64,000 nt of DNA, taken from NCBI GenBank assembly GCA_949751835.1, contig CATKHK010000003.1, positions 1-64,000 of the forward strand. Reading direction: 5' to 3'. Below the pieces are notes generated by a model. The model was not told the origin of the DNA. It saw only the letters and a program-made list of their open reading frames with translations, and ran no database searches. The DNA comes from Blepharisma japonicum. Taxonomy: Eukaryota > Ciliophora > Heterotrichea > Heterotrichida > Blepharismidae. Each line of letters opens with the position of its first letter. Within the stretch, counting starts at the first letter, position 1. This document shows positions 52,966 to 64,000 of the stretch, one piece after another. A program made the translations under genes and the position numbers.

Positions 52966-53742
52966 TTAAAATGTCCTACATACGCATGAAGCTCTATCAG
53001 TGTTAACATCATTCGTCAAATACTTGAAAAATTCTGCTTCCAACTGATCTAATTTTGTTCTTAATTCCAAATTTTCTTCGTTTTTCTGAGCTATTTCTTT
53101 TTCGTTAACAATTATTTTAGTTGATACTATTTTAATTTGCTCTTGTAACTCTTCAATTTGTTTAAGGACATTTTCAATCATAAAGCTTTGCTTCCAATGA
53201 TTGGGTGTGTAGCTTTCATCGACTCTCAAGCACGACCTTCTTTCTAAGCTCTGATGATTACTGTGACTAATATCAATAGCCTCAAACATGTTTTTCCTTA
53301 TAGAATCCAGCTCTGAATTCAGTACAGAAATTCTGGCAGAATCTCTTGCACTTGAGGATAGAACGTGCTCTAAGGCTTCTCTAAAGCTTGACAGTTTTTC
53401 ATTAAATTCCCCATGCAGTTTTTTATTTATTTTTCTGATTGAGCTAGCTTTGTGTGGCTGCTCGTCTATTTCAGAATCTTCTGAGGCACTAAAAAATGAG
53501 TCGAATTGATGTGAATTTTCTTCGTGAAATGTGTTTTCGGTGTTGAAAAAGGAGGAATCAGATGGCTTTGTGTCTAGCACGTCTGATACCTCGATCTCTA
53601 TTCGTTGGTTTGCGATGTTTGAGAATTTTTTGGTTTTTGGCTCGATTGTGGAAATGGAACTGTTCAGCTGAGGATTTTGAAAGAAGTGCTCAGAGGGTTT
53701 TGAATTATCTTTTTTGCTGCCTTTATTACTGATATTTTTCAT
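52966..53742 (-). CDS. Coiled-coil protein (258 aa)
   Basis: The frame is intact without UGA. Residues 1-115 are polar and Ser/Asn-rich. Residues about 120-240 are helical, with a strong heptad section (VLKQIEELQEQIKIVSTK, NEENLELRTKLDQLEAEF). The end has a Cys cluster (ASCVCRTF). No family was recognised. It is isolated between two AT-rich spacers. Confidence 0.6.
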   Translation of the reverse strand: MKNISNKGSKKDNSKPSEHFFQNPQLNSSISTIEPKTKKFSNIANQRIEIEVSDVLDTKPSDSSFFNTENTFHEENSHQFDSFFSASEDSEIDEQPHKASSIRKINKKLHGEFNEKLSSFREALEHVLSSSARDSARISVLNSELDSIRKNMFEAIDISHSNHQSLERRSCLRVDESYTPNHWKQSFMIENVLKQIEELQEQIKIVSTKIIVNEKEIAQKNEENLELRTKLDQLEAEFFKYLTNDVNTDRASCVCRTF

Positions 53743-54464
53743 ATATATTTATTATAGTGGTTTTTAATATGGAATGTCTTTTATGAAAATGTTATGTTAA
53801 CAAACAAATAATAATACGCATGGTGATATTATCAAAAATTTTTAGAAATATATATATGTATACTGAATAAAACTTCGAGTTTCTATTATTAAAATATCAT
53901 AATATCAATATTTGTAATTTATCAGAATTATGGAGTTTTTTATTTCTTTCTGTTTTTTATTTTGTAAGCAAAATCTTAATTATGGTGCATTAAATTTACA
54001 AAGTCTTTAAGAGAGAAGCTTAAAATCTAATTAAGCATAAATTGAAATTGGTGAACTCTCAAATTTTATTAGTTAAGCAAAATAGAAAAATAATTAAAAA
54101 GCATAAAAGAATTAATTTGATAATAAATTATTCGCAAAAACAAAATGATTTTTAGAATTTGTTAAATTATTATTTCCTAAAATATTCGATTGAGAAATAC
54201 AATTTGTTACAAATTTATTTAGCTGTGCAGCCATTACAAGAATTGGACTATAGTGCTTTATAGCCAAGGCAAATTTTATCAAAAGCCTCTTTATGAAAAA
54301 ACAAAAGTTTTTGCTTAATACTTGAAATAATTAGTGATAATACATCAGAGAAGTATAGTAAAGCATTATTTTTAAATGCATCGATGAATCTTCCTAATTT
54401 AATTTGCTCCAATTCATTATTTTAAGGGTCTACCAATGGCGCATAATTTAATATAACTGATAAT
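53743..54464. other. AT-rich spacer
   Basis: No gene was seen. It is the shared upstream region of two divergent genes. Confidence 0.6.
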
Positions 54465-56075
54465 ATGAAATCAATTCTAAATGTCCCAAGGGGCAGGCTG
54501 CGAAAAGATTTTTCTTTATCCCGAATTGAAGGCTCTTTACCATCCTTAAACTCCAGCTTTTCCTCCAACAAGTACACAGAGCATGAAGCGGTTGATCATA
54601 TAAAATTCTTATCAAAAAGAATCCAGGATCTAGAGTCGATAATTTCTTCGAAAAATCAAGAAATTCATAAGTTAGAAATGATGAATAAACAGCTTGTAAG
54701 CAGCTTAAACAAAAGAGATGAAATAATAGCTTCAGCATTATTCGAAAACCGTAAGCTTAAAGAAACAATCCAATGATGCCAAAGGATAATGAATCAGTCA
54801 CAAAAACCACAAGAAGCGCTACATTCAAATTCAACAAGCCAAAGCTTGGACCCGCGAGCCGATCTACAAAGCATAGGAAGAAAACAAAATAGACTTCTCC
54901 CTACTTATAAAAGAGCAGATACTATGAAGCCTGAAGAAGAAAATAATATTCGAAAATTTATGGAAGCTTGGAATGATGATCATGCTTTATTTGTGGAAAA
55001 ATTTTTTAATTTAGAGGTGTCAGCACAGAGAGATGTCCTGGGATATTTATTGAGGAAAAAAGACGAATTTGGGAAGCTTGTTAATCTTTCTTTAAAGCTT
55101 AAGCGGCTTTTTAAAGCTTTTAGGAAGTTTTGCAATGCAGAGCTATTAGATGATTTAATTGAATTTTTCATATCAGAAACCAAAGAAATTTTAGATTGTG
55201 ATAAAGCAACTGTATATGTGGTTGATGAGCTGAATAGAGAATTATGGACAAGATCATCTAAAGGAGATGGCATGAAAAGAATAAGAATTCCTATAGACCG
55301 AGGTATTGCTGGATATTGTGCGATGACTGGAGCAAGTGTTAATGTAATAGACGCTTATAAAGACTCAAGATTTGACAATAGTCTTGACATTGAAGACAAT
55401 TATAAAACCAAATCAGTCCTTGCACTGACTATTAGAGATAATGTAGGAAATATTATCGGGATTATGCAAGCTATAAATAAGAATGATGGAATTTTTACTC
55501 CAGATGATGATGCTTTATTTGAGCTGATTTCTGCACATTATTCTATTGTTCTGCAGAGGGTTATAAAAAATGAGACGCTGGTGTTGACTTTGGCAAGGTT
55601 GAAAGTGTCACTTGAAGCTTGTGTCGGAATATGCAAAGCAGAAAATATTATAGATTTTAATGCGTGCTTACAAATTGAAGCGAAAAACATCATGAATACA
55701 GATATTGCATATTTTTACCACATAGAAGAAGGAAATCTATGTAAAGCAATTAATGGGAAAATCGAAAAATTTTCAATCATGATGGGCTTAGCTGGCAAAT
55801 GTGTAAGAGAAAAAACTTTATTAAACGTCAATGATGCTTATAATCATCCAAACTATAATGGAAGAGTTGATATCGAAACAACGTTACCTGTGCTTTGCAT
55901 CCCTATGAAAAATGAAAATGGAGATGTCCTAGCAGTCATAGAAATGCTGAACAGCAAAACTGTAAAAGTTCAAGCTTCAATGAGCGAATCAAAGCTGAAC
56001 CAAGCTGACAGCGAAATTTTTGAGTATTTTCAGAAAATTGTATGTATTTATTTAAAAAGATTTCTCAATAATTAA
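54465..56075 (+). CDS. Tandem GAF-domain protein (536 aa)
   Basis: One UGA-Trp (54774-54776) joins a coiled-coil N-terminus (residues 40-105, HIKFLSKRIQDLESII) to the rest. The first GAF domain (about 225-370) has ATVYVVDELNRELWTRSS, RGIAGYCAMTGASVNV, DNVGNIIGIMQAINKNDGIFTPDDD and a variant of the NKFDE motif (NKNDG). A second GAF domain (about 380-530) has MGLAGKCVREKTLLNVNDAYNHPNY and VLAVIEMLNSK. The layout resembles the regulatory half of cyclic-nucleotide phosphodiesterases, but no catalytic domain follows. A cyclic-nucleotide sensor or adaptor is inferred. Confidence 0.85.
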
Positions 56076-56168
56076 TGATATTATAGATTACACAATCAGA
56101 AAATTTATTGAATTGATTATTACAAGTTAAAAAATGGTTAAATAATTTGGCATTGTTAATTAATCTGA

Positions 56169-56582
56169 TTACTTTTTATCTTCTGCGTATAAAAATGGAA
56201 TATTTATTTTTGATTCAGAAGATAATTCTCTTTCTAGTGAAATATCTTCATCTTCTATTACTTCTTTTTCCTTATTTATTTCTTCTGCTCCTTCATCTAT
56301 TAATTCAGAATGCTTTGTTTTTCTAGGTCCTGAAGCCATTGAAGTTCTGACTGGTTTACCTTTAAAAATTTTTCCTTGCCATTTTTGGCTGTAAAATTCT
56401 GCTTCCTCTTCTGTTTGGAATTTAACAAGGCAATAAGTCTTAGCCAGCTCAAATTCACAAGAGGAAGGGAAAAATCTTTTCAGCTCTTTTACAGTGGTGG
56501 ATAAAGGAAGGTCGTCAATTATCATCATAGCCCCTTCATAGGGCATTTTTGTCGCAAATGATCTTATCAGCTTATTTATCAT
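56169..56582 (-). CDS. RRM-type RNA-binding protein, possibly mitochondrial (137 aa)
   Basis: Residues about 18-85 fit an RRM: the RNP2-like strand MMIIDDLPLSTTVKELKRFF, the RNP1-like strand AKTYCLVKFQTEEEAEFY, and the final strand FKGKPVRTSMA. The aromatic positions are partly replaced. The first 13 residues (MINKLIRSFATKM) are basic and amphipathic and could target mitochondria. The C-terminal third is acidic (EEINKEKEVIEDEDI). The start is 30 bp from a divergent gene. Confidence 0.65.
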   Translation of the reverse strand: MINKLIRSFATKMPYEGAMMIIDDLPLSTTVKELKRFFPSSCEFELAKTYCLVKFQTEEEAEFYSQKWQGKIFKGKPVRTSMASGPRKTKHSELIDEGAEEINKEKEVIEDEDISLERELSSESKINIPFLYAEDKK

Positions 56583-56612
56583 TTAATTAAAATTTATATT
56601 CCATTTACAAAA

Positions 56613-57191
56613 ATGACAACTAAGGATGCAGAAGTGGAGACAGAAGAAAAAGTTCCAATAGTTATATTCAGGACGAAATCAGATTTTAAATATAAAGAAA
56701 ATGATAATATTACATATCAAGTTCCTATTTCTGTACACATATCTTCTGTAAATTTAGAAAATAACACTTTTTCGGCCAGAACTCAAATTCGTAATTCAGC
56801 AGTTTTTCTTGAAGGAAAACAACTACGAAGCTTCCAATGATCAGTTAATTCAAGCCCAGCTAGATCTTCAGCATTACAGACAAAACGGTCATCAAGACTA
56901 ATGAGTGCTAAAAGTGCGAGCACTTCTCAGATCACTAGGTCAGTTGTGAATTTAAATGATAGAATTTTTGGAGATCAGCCTATAAAAAGGACTGTTGAAG
57001 CTTTCCAGTTCCCTGTACATATAGGGAATGGCCTTAGAAAAAGAGATGGAGAATTCAAAAAAAGTGTAAATAGAAATGCTATCAGAAACAGACAATTAGG
57101 ATATTTAAGAAAAAGCCTGACAAGGGTAGGGACTGCAGAAGCTAGGAAAAGGCTTGTGATTAAACTTTATAATAACCCTGCAAATGTATAG
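56613..57191 (+). CDS. Uncharacterised basic protein (192 aa)
   Basis: One UGA-Trp (56838-56840) joins two parts. The N-terminal 75 residues are beta-rich (VPIVIFRTKSDFKYKENDNITYQVPISVHI). The C-terminal part is Ser/Arg/Lys-rich (RSSRLMSAKSASTSQITRS, NRNAIRNRQLGYLRKSLTRV). No family was recognised. It diverges from the RRM gene across 30 bp. Confidence 0.55.
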
Positions 57192-58394
57192 AAAGGATTG
57201 GTATAGATATTATAGTAAAATCGAATGAATGTAAAAATAAAATTATTTTATTGAATTTACCTTTGCAAAGGATGATTTTATAATAAATAATTTTTTCTTA
57301 TTAATAAATTAATAAATCTTATTGCTAATTATTGTTGTTTAAAAATGTCCTGAGATGATTTAAAAAATAATCTTAATAATTAACTATATTTTAAAAGGGC
57401 TAAATAATGTTTTACAAATTATTTATTTTAATTTTAATTCTATTATTCTTTGCATTATCATATAGCATTTTAAAGTGTTTCCAGTTAATGCATTATATCT
57501 TTATACTTAAAAATTTTATATATCAGCTAATTATTATGAGTAATATTAATTCAAATATTTTTGATTTTACTTAATTTAGATATGATAGACATTTTTCAGA
57601 TTTTAATGAGATTTATAGATAATTACTTGGAATTTATGCAAAAAGTGCAAGCATGAACTTTGACAGTTTAACGAATGCTAATGAACTTTTATTTCCATTT
57701 ATTGCATATGACATGCCTGGTAGAAGTCTACCATTTTATCTAATTACAAATTAATGCTAGGAAGATGCAAAAAAGTTATTGTTTTGGGATATAATATTAC
57801 TTTTCCACAAAGATATGGTAGAAAGTAATGAGATAACAAATTTTGGGAATTTCTATTGAATTTTTAATTTCCTATTAATAAGATTCAAATTATGCTTTGT
57901 TGTGAAATAGCATTAGGTAATCGAGAAATCTGCACTCAATAAGAAATTCACTTAATTCAAAATATTTTTGCAGACAGTCACTAATTTTTTGGAAATATAA
58001 AATAAAAGGGCTTCAAAGTAGCAATATCGTTTCAGAAATGATAAACTTTTTTTATTCAAACCTTAAATACATTCTTCTTAATTAATAAAGGCTAATTTTC
58101 TAGACTAAGATTATAGCTAATGAAAAAATTATTTTTGTCACCTTAGCCCCATTTTTATCAGGAAATGGAATATTAAAATTCTACAATTTTTTTAAATAGA
58201 TTAATTCATTTTACTTTAGACTTATAATTATCAATATTAATTATATAAATATTTCCTATCAGCTTCAATCATGCTTTATTAGTGAAAATCCCAAAAAATT
58301 AGATAATTGAGTGAAATTTTCAATTATAAAAAAGTAATTAAAAATGTAAAAAATTAACTAAAATATAATTCATTTAATAAATATTATTTGCAAT
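57192..58394. other. 1.2-kb AT-rich stretch, last part duplicated downstream
   Basis: A coding-like block at about 57640-57750 on the plus strand (MNFDSLTNANELLFPFIAYDMPG) is bounded by UAA/UAG, so it is at best a decayed gene. From about 58146 the sequence matches the region before 61958, forming the upstream part of the tandem duplication. Confidence 0.5.
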
Positions 58395-61241
58395 ATGTCA
58401 CTATTAGATCCATATGAGGCTTTAAAGATTTTTTTCCTCAAAAACCGTGAAGTATTCAGAAGTTGGCACAATACTATGCTTCAAAAATATCTGGCTTATG
58501 TAAAAATCCCAAAGTTTAGTAAAGAAAAATACTTAGAGGAAAATATTAGATCGATGATTGACAATAATGACGATTGCAGCATTTTAGAATTTTTTAGATT
58601 AATAACCTGCTTAGCATATGGCAAGGCAGCGAAGCTAGAATTTTTACATTTGGAGGAACTTATAAACTCAAAATTCCAACTTTCAATTTTGTCTCTGCTC
58701 GTAAAATCTCCAATCGAAGATCTCGAAGACAGATTTAAGTATCAAGTTTTTGAGCTTTTACAGTTAAACGAGCTTTATAAATGAATGATAAGTCCTGATG
58801 CTGACGCTAGTGAAAGCTTAAAAAGCAAAGAAAACATCGTTAGCTTTGTAGCTTATTTCTCTTTTATTAGAAAATTTTTATCAGAGAGTTTGAAATCCAT
58901 CAAAATGTTAGGTTCATGAAATTTTATTAAAACAGCAGAATTTCTGATGAACTTTACAAAAGACAGCTTTGAGTGTTTAGATGAGTTTTTTTCATTCTGT
59001 TGTGAGGTTTCAATGTTCTGTAAGATAGAGTACAATTTTCTGGAAGAGCAAGTTTTGAATTGTTTTATTGACAACATTTGCTCATGACACACGCTTGAGA
59101 ATGTTTTAAATTTAGTCAATCATATCAAATTTGAAGAAAGCACTATACAAAAATTATGCCAGATAATTCATGACTCTTTTAATTGAGAGAGAACGGCAGT
59201 TTTAAAATATTTTTTATCTGGAAAAGAAGTCCTTACAGAATCCTATCGTTGTTTAATATCAAATTATTATGCCAATATAAATGATCGAGTAAGCATTGTC
59301 ATGGTCAATAGAATTTTTGAAGCATTACAGATCTATACTACAGATATTGATAAAAGATCAGCAAATATCATTTTTGAAGATATAAGGCTGGATGAATTCA
59401 TAAAAACAAAAGGAGTTTTGGATTGCTTTATAAGGCCCATTGAAGATATAATTAATACACAGCTAACAAGGCCGGATTGTTGATATGACCTTTTGGATGC
59501 TTATTTCGAAAAACTTCCGGATCTAGAAGACAAGAGTTTGGAGCGAGCTAAAAGTCATATACCAATGCTAACTTTATACTTATATTTAGATCCATGCAAT
59601 AGACAACAAGAATCAAAAAAAGAGCAAATAACTAACTATTTAGCGTCATTTATCTCTCAGTTTGAGAGTCAAAAAAAATTATATTTTGATGATATTTTAA
59701 ATTTTTTTAAAGCCACTTTTGCATTTATGCCTGAAATTCAAAACCACTTTCATAATTTTTTAGAGAATAATCTTCTGCCTAATTGAAGGCAGAAAAAGAA
59801 ATCTATTAAGGAAAAATATTCATCAGTGCCTTCTAGTTTATATAATGCAGATCAAGAAAATGAGAAAATATTAATAAGAGTTGTTATTTCACTGGCTAAG
59901 CGTATTCTGGCGTTTAAAATTAATTCCGAAGCTCAATTTAATTATCTTGCTGTCACAGAGTTTGAGGATTTTATAAACTCATATATTTCTATCATAAGGG
60001 AAAAAAATATTAAAAGCTTGTTTCTATTTTATAGAGATATCCGTAAATACCTCGAAGCTTTTAATTTCAATAAAATTGCTTATGAGGAAAGCAAAAATAG
60101 AATAATAATAGCTAATTATTTTATATGTTTAATCAAAAACTCTTTGACTAAAGTTTTTAAGGAATATGCAAATAGATTGAAAAAGAAGCAGCAAGAGCTA
60201 GAAGAAAGTAAAAATCAAATACCTCTAGATTTCATTGAATCTGAAAAAGAAACTTTAGGCAAAACAAAAGATTGTGATACTTTGGGAAAAATTTCTGCTG
60301 AAGAAAGTAAATTTCAAGAATGCAGTGATGAGGAGAACTTGAACTGAATGATAGAAAGTGATTTAGATGGGGACAAACAAATTGTTGGAGATTCATTTTG
60401 AAATGAATTTTGAGAAATAAAAGAAATTCAAGCAAACTATATAGAAGAGTTTCGGAACTCATTCCTTCACAAAATGGTTTTTAGCAATGATGATAAAAAC
60501 TTTGTCTCAAGGCAATATCTAGCATCTCATCTTACAAGACTTTTCAATGGAACTTTAGACAAATTAAATACAAGCTTTTTAACTGAAGGCGAACAAAGAG
60601 CCATTAAATTGCTATTTAATCCCCCAAAAAGATTGAATAATGAACAAACTGATGAACTTAAAAGAATTTTATTTTCTATGTCTGTTCAAGGAGGTTTTTT
60701 GAGAGAGAATATTTGGAATGAAAATAATAATTTAATTGAAAGAACATATTTTGCAGATCTTCCAGATTATATTAGTGGAATGACAGTCTTTGGTGGAACA
60801 ATTTTACTACATCAAAACTTGTCACAGTTTAATGATTTCAAGTCTTGCTTCAGAAAAATAATCTTTATTCATGAAGCAGCTCACGCATTGAGAAAATATA
60901 ACGAGGGATTTTATAATCCAGAAAAGAAAGCTCTAAAATCAAGAAAAACACCACTTCGTAGTGGAATGCCTGGAAGCATAGAATTTATCTCTGATCTTAG
61001 AGAACACGACAAAAATGAATGTGGAAAATTAATAGAGAATGCAATTTTTGGTACCTTTTTTACCAAAATAAATAAATCGCAAATCGATTATATAAATGAT
61101 TTGGTAAATTGGAATCAGACTATAGATTATTTTAAATTCGATATCGCAAAAAAAGGCAAAAAGGCATCAAAAACTTATGAATTAGCTCGAGGAAGTCATT
61201 TCATTTCAAATTCAAGAAATGATAGCTGTGAGCATTATTAA
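58395..61241 (+). CDS. Unrecognised large protein with C-terminal HEXXH zincin-like domain (948 aa)
   Basis: At least nine UGA-Trp codons join the frame to a TAA at 61239-61241; with the standard code it would look like seven fragments. Residues 1-600 are alpha-helical, Leu/Phe/Lys/Glu-rich and without known repeats. Residues about 605-660 are very charged (KKKQQELEESK, EESKFQECSDEE). Residues about 690-948 form a separate domain with IFIHEAAHALRK (HEAAH at residues 826-830) and, 45 residues later, ECGKLIENAIFG, whose E875 or E881 could be the third zinc ligand. This fits a gluzincin-like metallopeptidase, but the family is not identified. There is no signal peptide, so it is probably cytosolic. 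A close tandem copy follows. Confidence 0.75.
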
Positions 61242-61957
61242 ATAGCTAATTGCGCCTTTAATAGAAATTATTAAAAAATTAAAACTCAATAGAAATAAAT
61301 GGAGAATTCATTTTAATAATAAAGGAATAATACTTTACTTTGAGGATTCAGTCTTTTGCATGCTATTTAAGTTGTAGAAAATATTTGATAAGCAAGAAAT
61401 CATGCTCAATAATAATCCTTAATTTATTAAATATAAAGTATCTATTTTCAGTGTTCTAACTGAGATGAGCCATTTTCATTAAAGGCTTAAATGCTAAATT
61501 TTTGGACAATCTGTCTTAAATTTTACAAAATTTTATTTTTTTGACAAATTTAGGCAATCTTGGTTGGACTGCCCCCTATAGGAGTCTAATAGGGGGTGGG
61601 AGCTAAATTGTTAATTAAAAATTAGATTTGTTTGCTTTTGTTCCCATTTTATCAGTAAATGAAACAATTAAAATTCTTCAAATTTTTAGTTGATCAATCC
61701 ATTATTTATCAATATAAATTATATGATAAACCAAGATATCTCCTTAGCTCTATAATGCTTTATGTGTGAAAAAGCCATAAAGACACTTATTAGCGTTTTG
61801 TGATGAAAATTTCACTGTTCCCTGATAAAATAACAAAATTTCAGAGGAATGACTAAAAAATTTAGATAATTGAGTGATATTTTCATTTATAAAAAAGTAA
61901 TTAAAAATGTAAAAAATTAACTAAAATATAATTAATTTAATAAATATTATTTGCAAT
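61242..61957. other. Spacer between the tandem copies
   Basis: No gene was found. From about 61642 it matches the upstream region of the first copy. It contains a GC-rich hairpin at 61572-61596. Confidence 0.6.
61572..61596. other. GC-rich perfect inverted repeat
   Basis: CCCCCTAT (61572-61579) pairs with ATAGGGGG (61589-61596) around a 9-nt loop, within strongly AT-rich DNA. It lies about 330 bp after the stop of the first copy, so it is not an obvious terminator of that gene. Confidence 0.6.
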
Positions 61958-64000
61958 ATGTCACTATTAGATCCATATGAGGCGGTGAAGATTTTTTTCC
62001 TCAAAAACTGTGAAAAAATCAGAAGTTTGCACATTAATGCGCCTGAAAATAGTCTGGCTTATGTAAAAATCCCCAAGTTTAGCCCAGAAATATACTTAGA
62101 GGAAAATATTAGATCGATGATTGACAGTAATGACGATCGCAGCATTTTAGAATTTTTTAGAGTAATAACCTGCTTAGCATATGGCGGGGCAATGGAGCTA
62201 GAATTTTTGCATTTGGACGAACTTATAAAGTCAAAATTCGAGCTTTCAATTTTGTCTCTGCTCGTAAAATCTCCAATCGAAGATCTCGAAGACAGATTTA
62301 AGTTTCGAGTTTTTGAGCTTTTACAGGAAAACGAGCTTTATAAATGAATGATAAGTCCTAATGCTGACGTTAGTGAAAGCTTAAAAAGCAAAGAAAACAT
62401 CGTTAGCTTTGTAGCTTATTTCTCTTTTATTGGAAAATTTTCATCGGAGAGTTTGAACTCGATCAAAACGTTAGATTCATGAAATTTTATTAAAACAGCA
62501 GAATTTCTGATGAACTTTGCAAAAGACAGCTTTGAGTGTTTAGATGAGTTTTTTTCATTCTGTTGTGAGGTTTCAATGCTCTGTAAGATAGAGTACAATT
62601 TTCTGGAAGAGCATATTTTGAATTGTCTGATTGACAATATTTGCTCATGGCACACGCTTGAGAATGTTTTAAATTTAGCCAATCATATCAAATTTGAAGA
62701 AAGCACTATACAAAAATTATGCCAGATAATTCATGAATCTTTTAATTGAGAGAAAGATGCAGTTTTAAAATTTTTTTTATCTGGAAAAGAAGTCCTTACA
62801 GAATCCTATCGTTGTATAATATCAAATTATTATGCCAATAGAAATGATCGAGTAAGCATTGTCATGGTCAATAGAATTTTTGAAGCATTACAAATCTATA
62901 CTACAGATATTGATAAAAGATCAGCAAATATCATTTTTGAAGATATAAGGCTGGATGAATTCATAAAAACAAAAGGAGTTTTGGATTCCTTTATAAGGCC
63001 CATTGAAGATATAATTAATACACAGCTAACAAGGCCGGATTGTTGATATGACCTTTTAGATGCTTATTTCGAAAAACTTCCAGATCTAGAAGACAAGAGT
63101 TTGGAGCGAGCTAAAAGTCATATACCAATGCTAACTTTATACTTATGCTTAGATCCAAGCAACAGACAGCAAGAATCAAAAAAAGTGCAAATAACTAACT
63201 ATTTAGCGTCATTTATTTCTCAGTTTGAGAATCAAAAAGGTTGGAAAAATGATGATATTTTAAATTTTTTCAAAGTCACTTTTGCATTTATGCCTGAAAT
63301 TCAAAACCACTTTCATAACTTTTTAGAGAATAATCTTCTGCCTAATTGAATGCAAAAAAAGAAATCTCTTAAGGAAAAATATTCATCAGTCCCTTCTAAT
63401 TTATACGATGAAAGTCGAGAAGATGAGAAAATATTAATAAGAGTTGCTATTTTACTGGCTAAGCGTATTCTGGCGTTTAAAATTAATTCCGAAGCTCAAT
63501 TTAATTATCTTGCTGTCACAGAGTTTGAGGATTTTATAAACTCATATATTTCTATCATAAGGGAAAAAGATATTAAAAGCTTGTTTTCATTTTATAGAGA
63601 TATCGGTAAATACCTCGAAGCTTTTAATTTCAATAAAATTGCTTATGAGGATAGCAAAAATAGAATAACAATCGCTCAATTTTTTATAGGTTTAATCAAA
63701 AACTCTTTGACTGAAGTTTTTAAAGAATATGCAAATAGATTGAAAAAGAAGCAGCAAGAGCTAGAAGAAAGTAAAAATAAAATACCTCTAGATTTCATTG
63801 AATCTGAAAAAGAAACTTTAGGCAAAGCAAAAGATTATGATACCATGGTAAAAATTTCTGCTGAAGAAAGTAAATTTCAAGAATGCAGTGATGAGGAGAA
63901 TTTGAACTGAATGATAGAAAGTGGTTTAGATGGGTACAAACAAATTATTGGAGATTCATTTTGAAATGAATTTTGAGCAAGCAAGGACGTTCAAGCAAAC
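61958..64000 (+). CDS. Second copy of the zincin-like large protein, cut by the window end (681 codons seen)
   Basis: It starts MSLLDPYEAVKIFFLKN like the first copy and stays open through the same UGA-Trp positions to base 64000. Identity to the first copy is very high over much of the length (for example 62840-63050 shows only a few changes). It is low in a short N-terminal stretch (residues about 17-34) and around residues 425-440. No premature UAA or UAG is present. The part coding for HEXXH would lie beyond the window, so presence of the catalytic domain cannot be checked here. Confidence 0.75.

Larger units (their letters stand above)
58146..64000 (+). repeat. Tandem duplication of about 3.5-kb units
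   Basis: Unit 1 is about 58146-61241 and unit 2 is about 61642 to beyond the window end. The two start codons are 3563 bp apart. The 90-100 bp immediately before both ATGs are almost identical, and the coding parts are highly similar. Unit 2 carries about 70 extra bases in the upstream segment. Confidence 0.9.

Noticed and set aside
57540-58060. A longer open frame if UAA and UAG were read as Gln (Condylostoma-like or ciliate code)
   Set aside because: Long conserved genes in the window contain no internal UAA or UAG and end on them. In AT-rich DNA almost any frame looks protein-like once stops are ignored.
1031-61241. The idea that most of these genes are pseudogenes broken by UGA stops
   Set aside because: Frames continue seamlessly across UGA, and UGA sits on conserved Trp positions, so UGA is a sense codon here.
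61565-61605. A telomere or telomere-addition site suggested by the C-rich/G-rich run
   Set aside because: It is a perfect inverted repeat, not an array of CCCTAA-type units, and coding sequence continues beyond it.

Overview
The window reads as macronuclear-type chromosomal DNA of a heterotrich ciliate, most likely Blepharisma or a close relative. Two sequence features support this. First, UGA is read as tryptophan throughout: dozens of reading frames that look broken join into full-length proteins once UGA is read as Trp, and several UGA codons fall on family-invariant Trp positions (U-box, protein kinase subdomain IX, SET domain). UAA and UAG are the only terminators. Second, introns are 15 nt (one is 16 nt), GT...AG, with an A at intron position 10 in all twelve that I could place. 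Genes are dense. Some neighbours are 6 to 40 bp apart, and AT-rich stretches of 0.3 to 2 kb separate gene clusters. No tRNA, rRNA, CRISPR array or recognisable transposase was seen.

Layout. 1-12.2 kb is an accessory-looking region: a B-box/coiled-coil/kelch protein, a degenerate Dicer-like RNase III segment, a large secreted/membrane kelch protein with five tiny introns, a broken B-box relic directly upstream of a U-box/coiled-coil/kelch protein, a tandem intergenic repeat and a third B-box-like protein. 12.2-18.1 kb holds a Cys-rich surface protein, an LRR protein, a histidine phosphatase and a MORN-repeat protein. 18.1-20 kb carries only decayed sequence. 20-32.5 kb holds a repetitive acidic type I membrane protein, SEC23, a TPR-glycosyltransferase, a SET-domain methyltransferase, a His-rich NAC-alpha, an STPGR protein and a CDPK. 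33.6-46.4 kb holds a triple p25-alpha-like protein, coiled-coil proteins, an NFX1-type zinc finger protein, an EF-hand/PH/kinase (CDPK7-like) and an AGC kinase. 46.6-50.2 kb is a tandem family of multi-pass membrane proteins, two of them shortened. 50.4-57.2 kb holds NDUFS6, PEX2, GTP cyclohydrolase I, a coiled-coil protein, a tandem-GAF protein, an RRM protein and a small basic protein. 58.1-64 kb holds two tandem copies of a large unrecognised gene; the complete copy ends in an HEXXH zincin-like domain, and the second copy runs off the window.

The clusters are not operons and the genes do not form one pathway. Recurring themes are secretion and organelles (SEC23, PEX2, NDUFS6), calcium and lipid signalling at membranes (CDPK, EF/PH kinase and AGC kinase, all with an N-terminal MGxC acylation-type start) and cilium/cortex proteins (p25-alpha, STPGR, MORN, coiled coils). 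The most novel material is the tandem zincin-like pair, the multi-pass membrane family, the B-box to U-box swap locus and the Dicer-like remnant. All introns listed were found because they interrupt a reading frame, so introns without an in-frame stop would have been missed.
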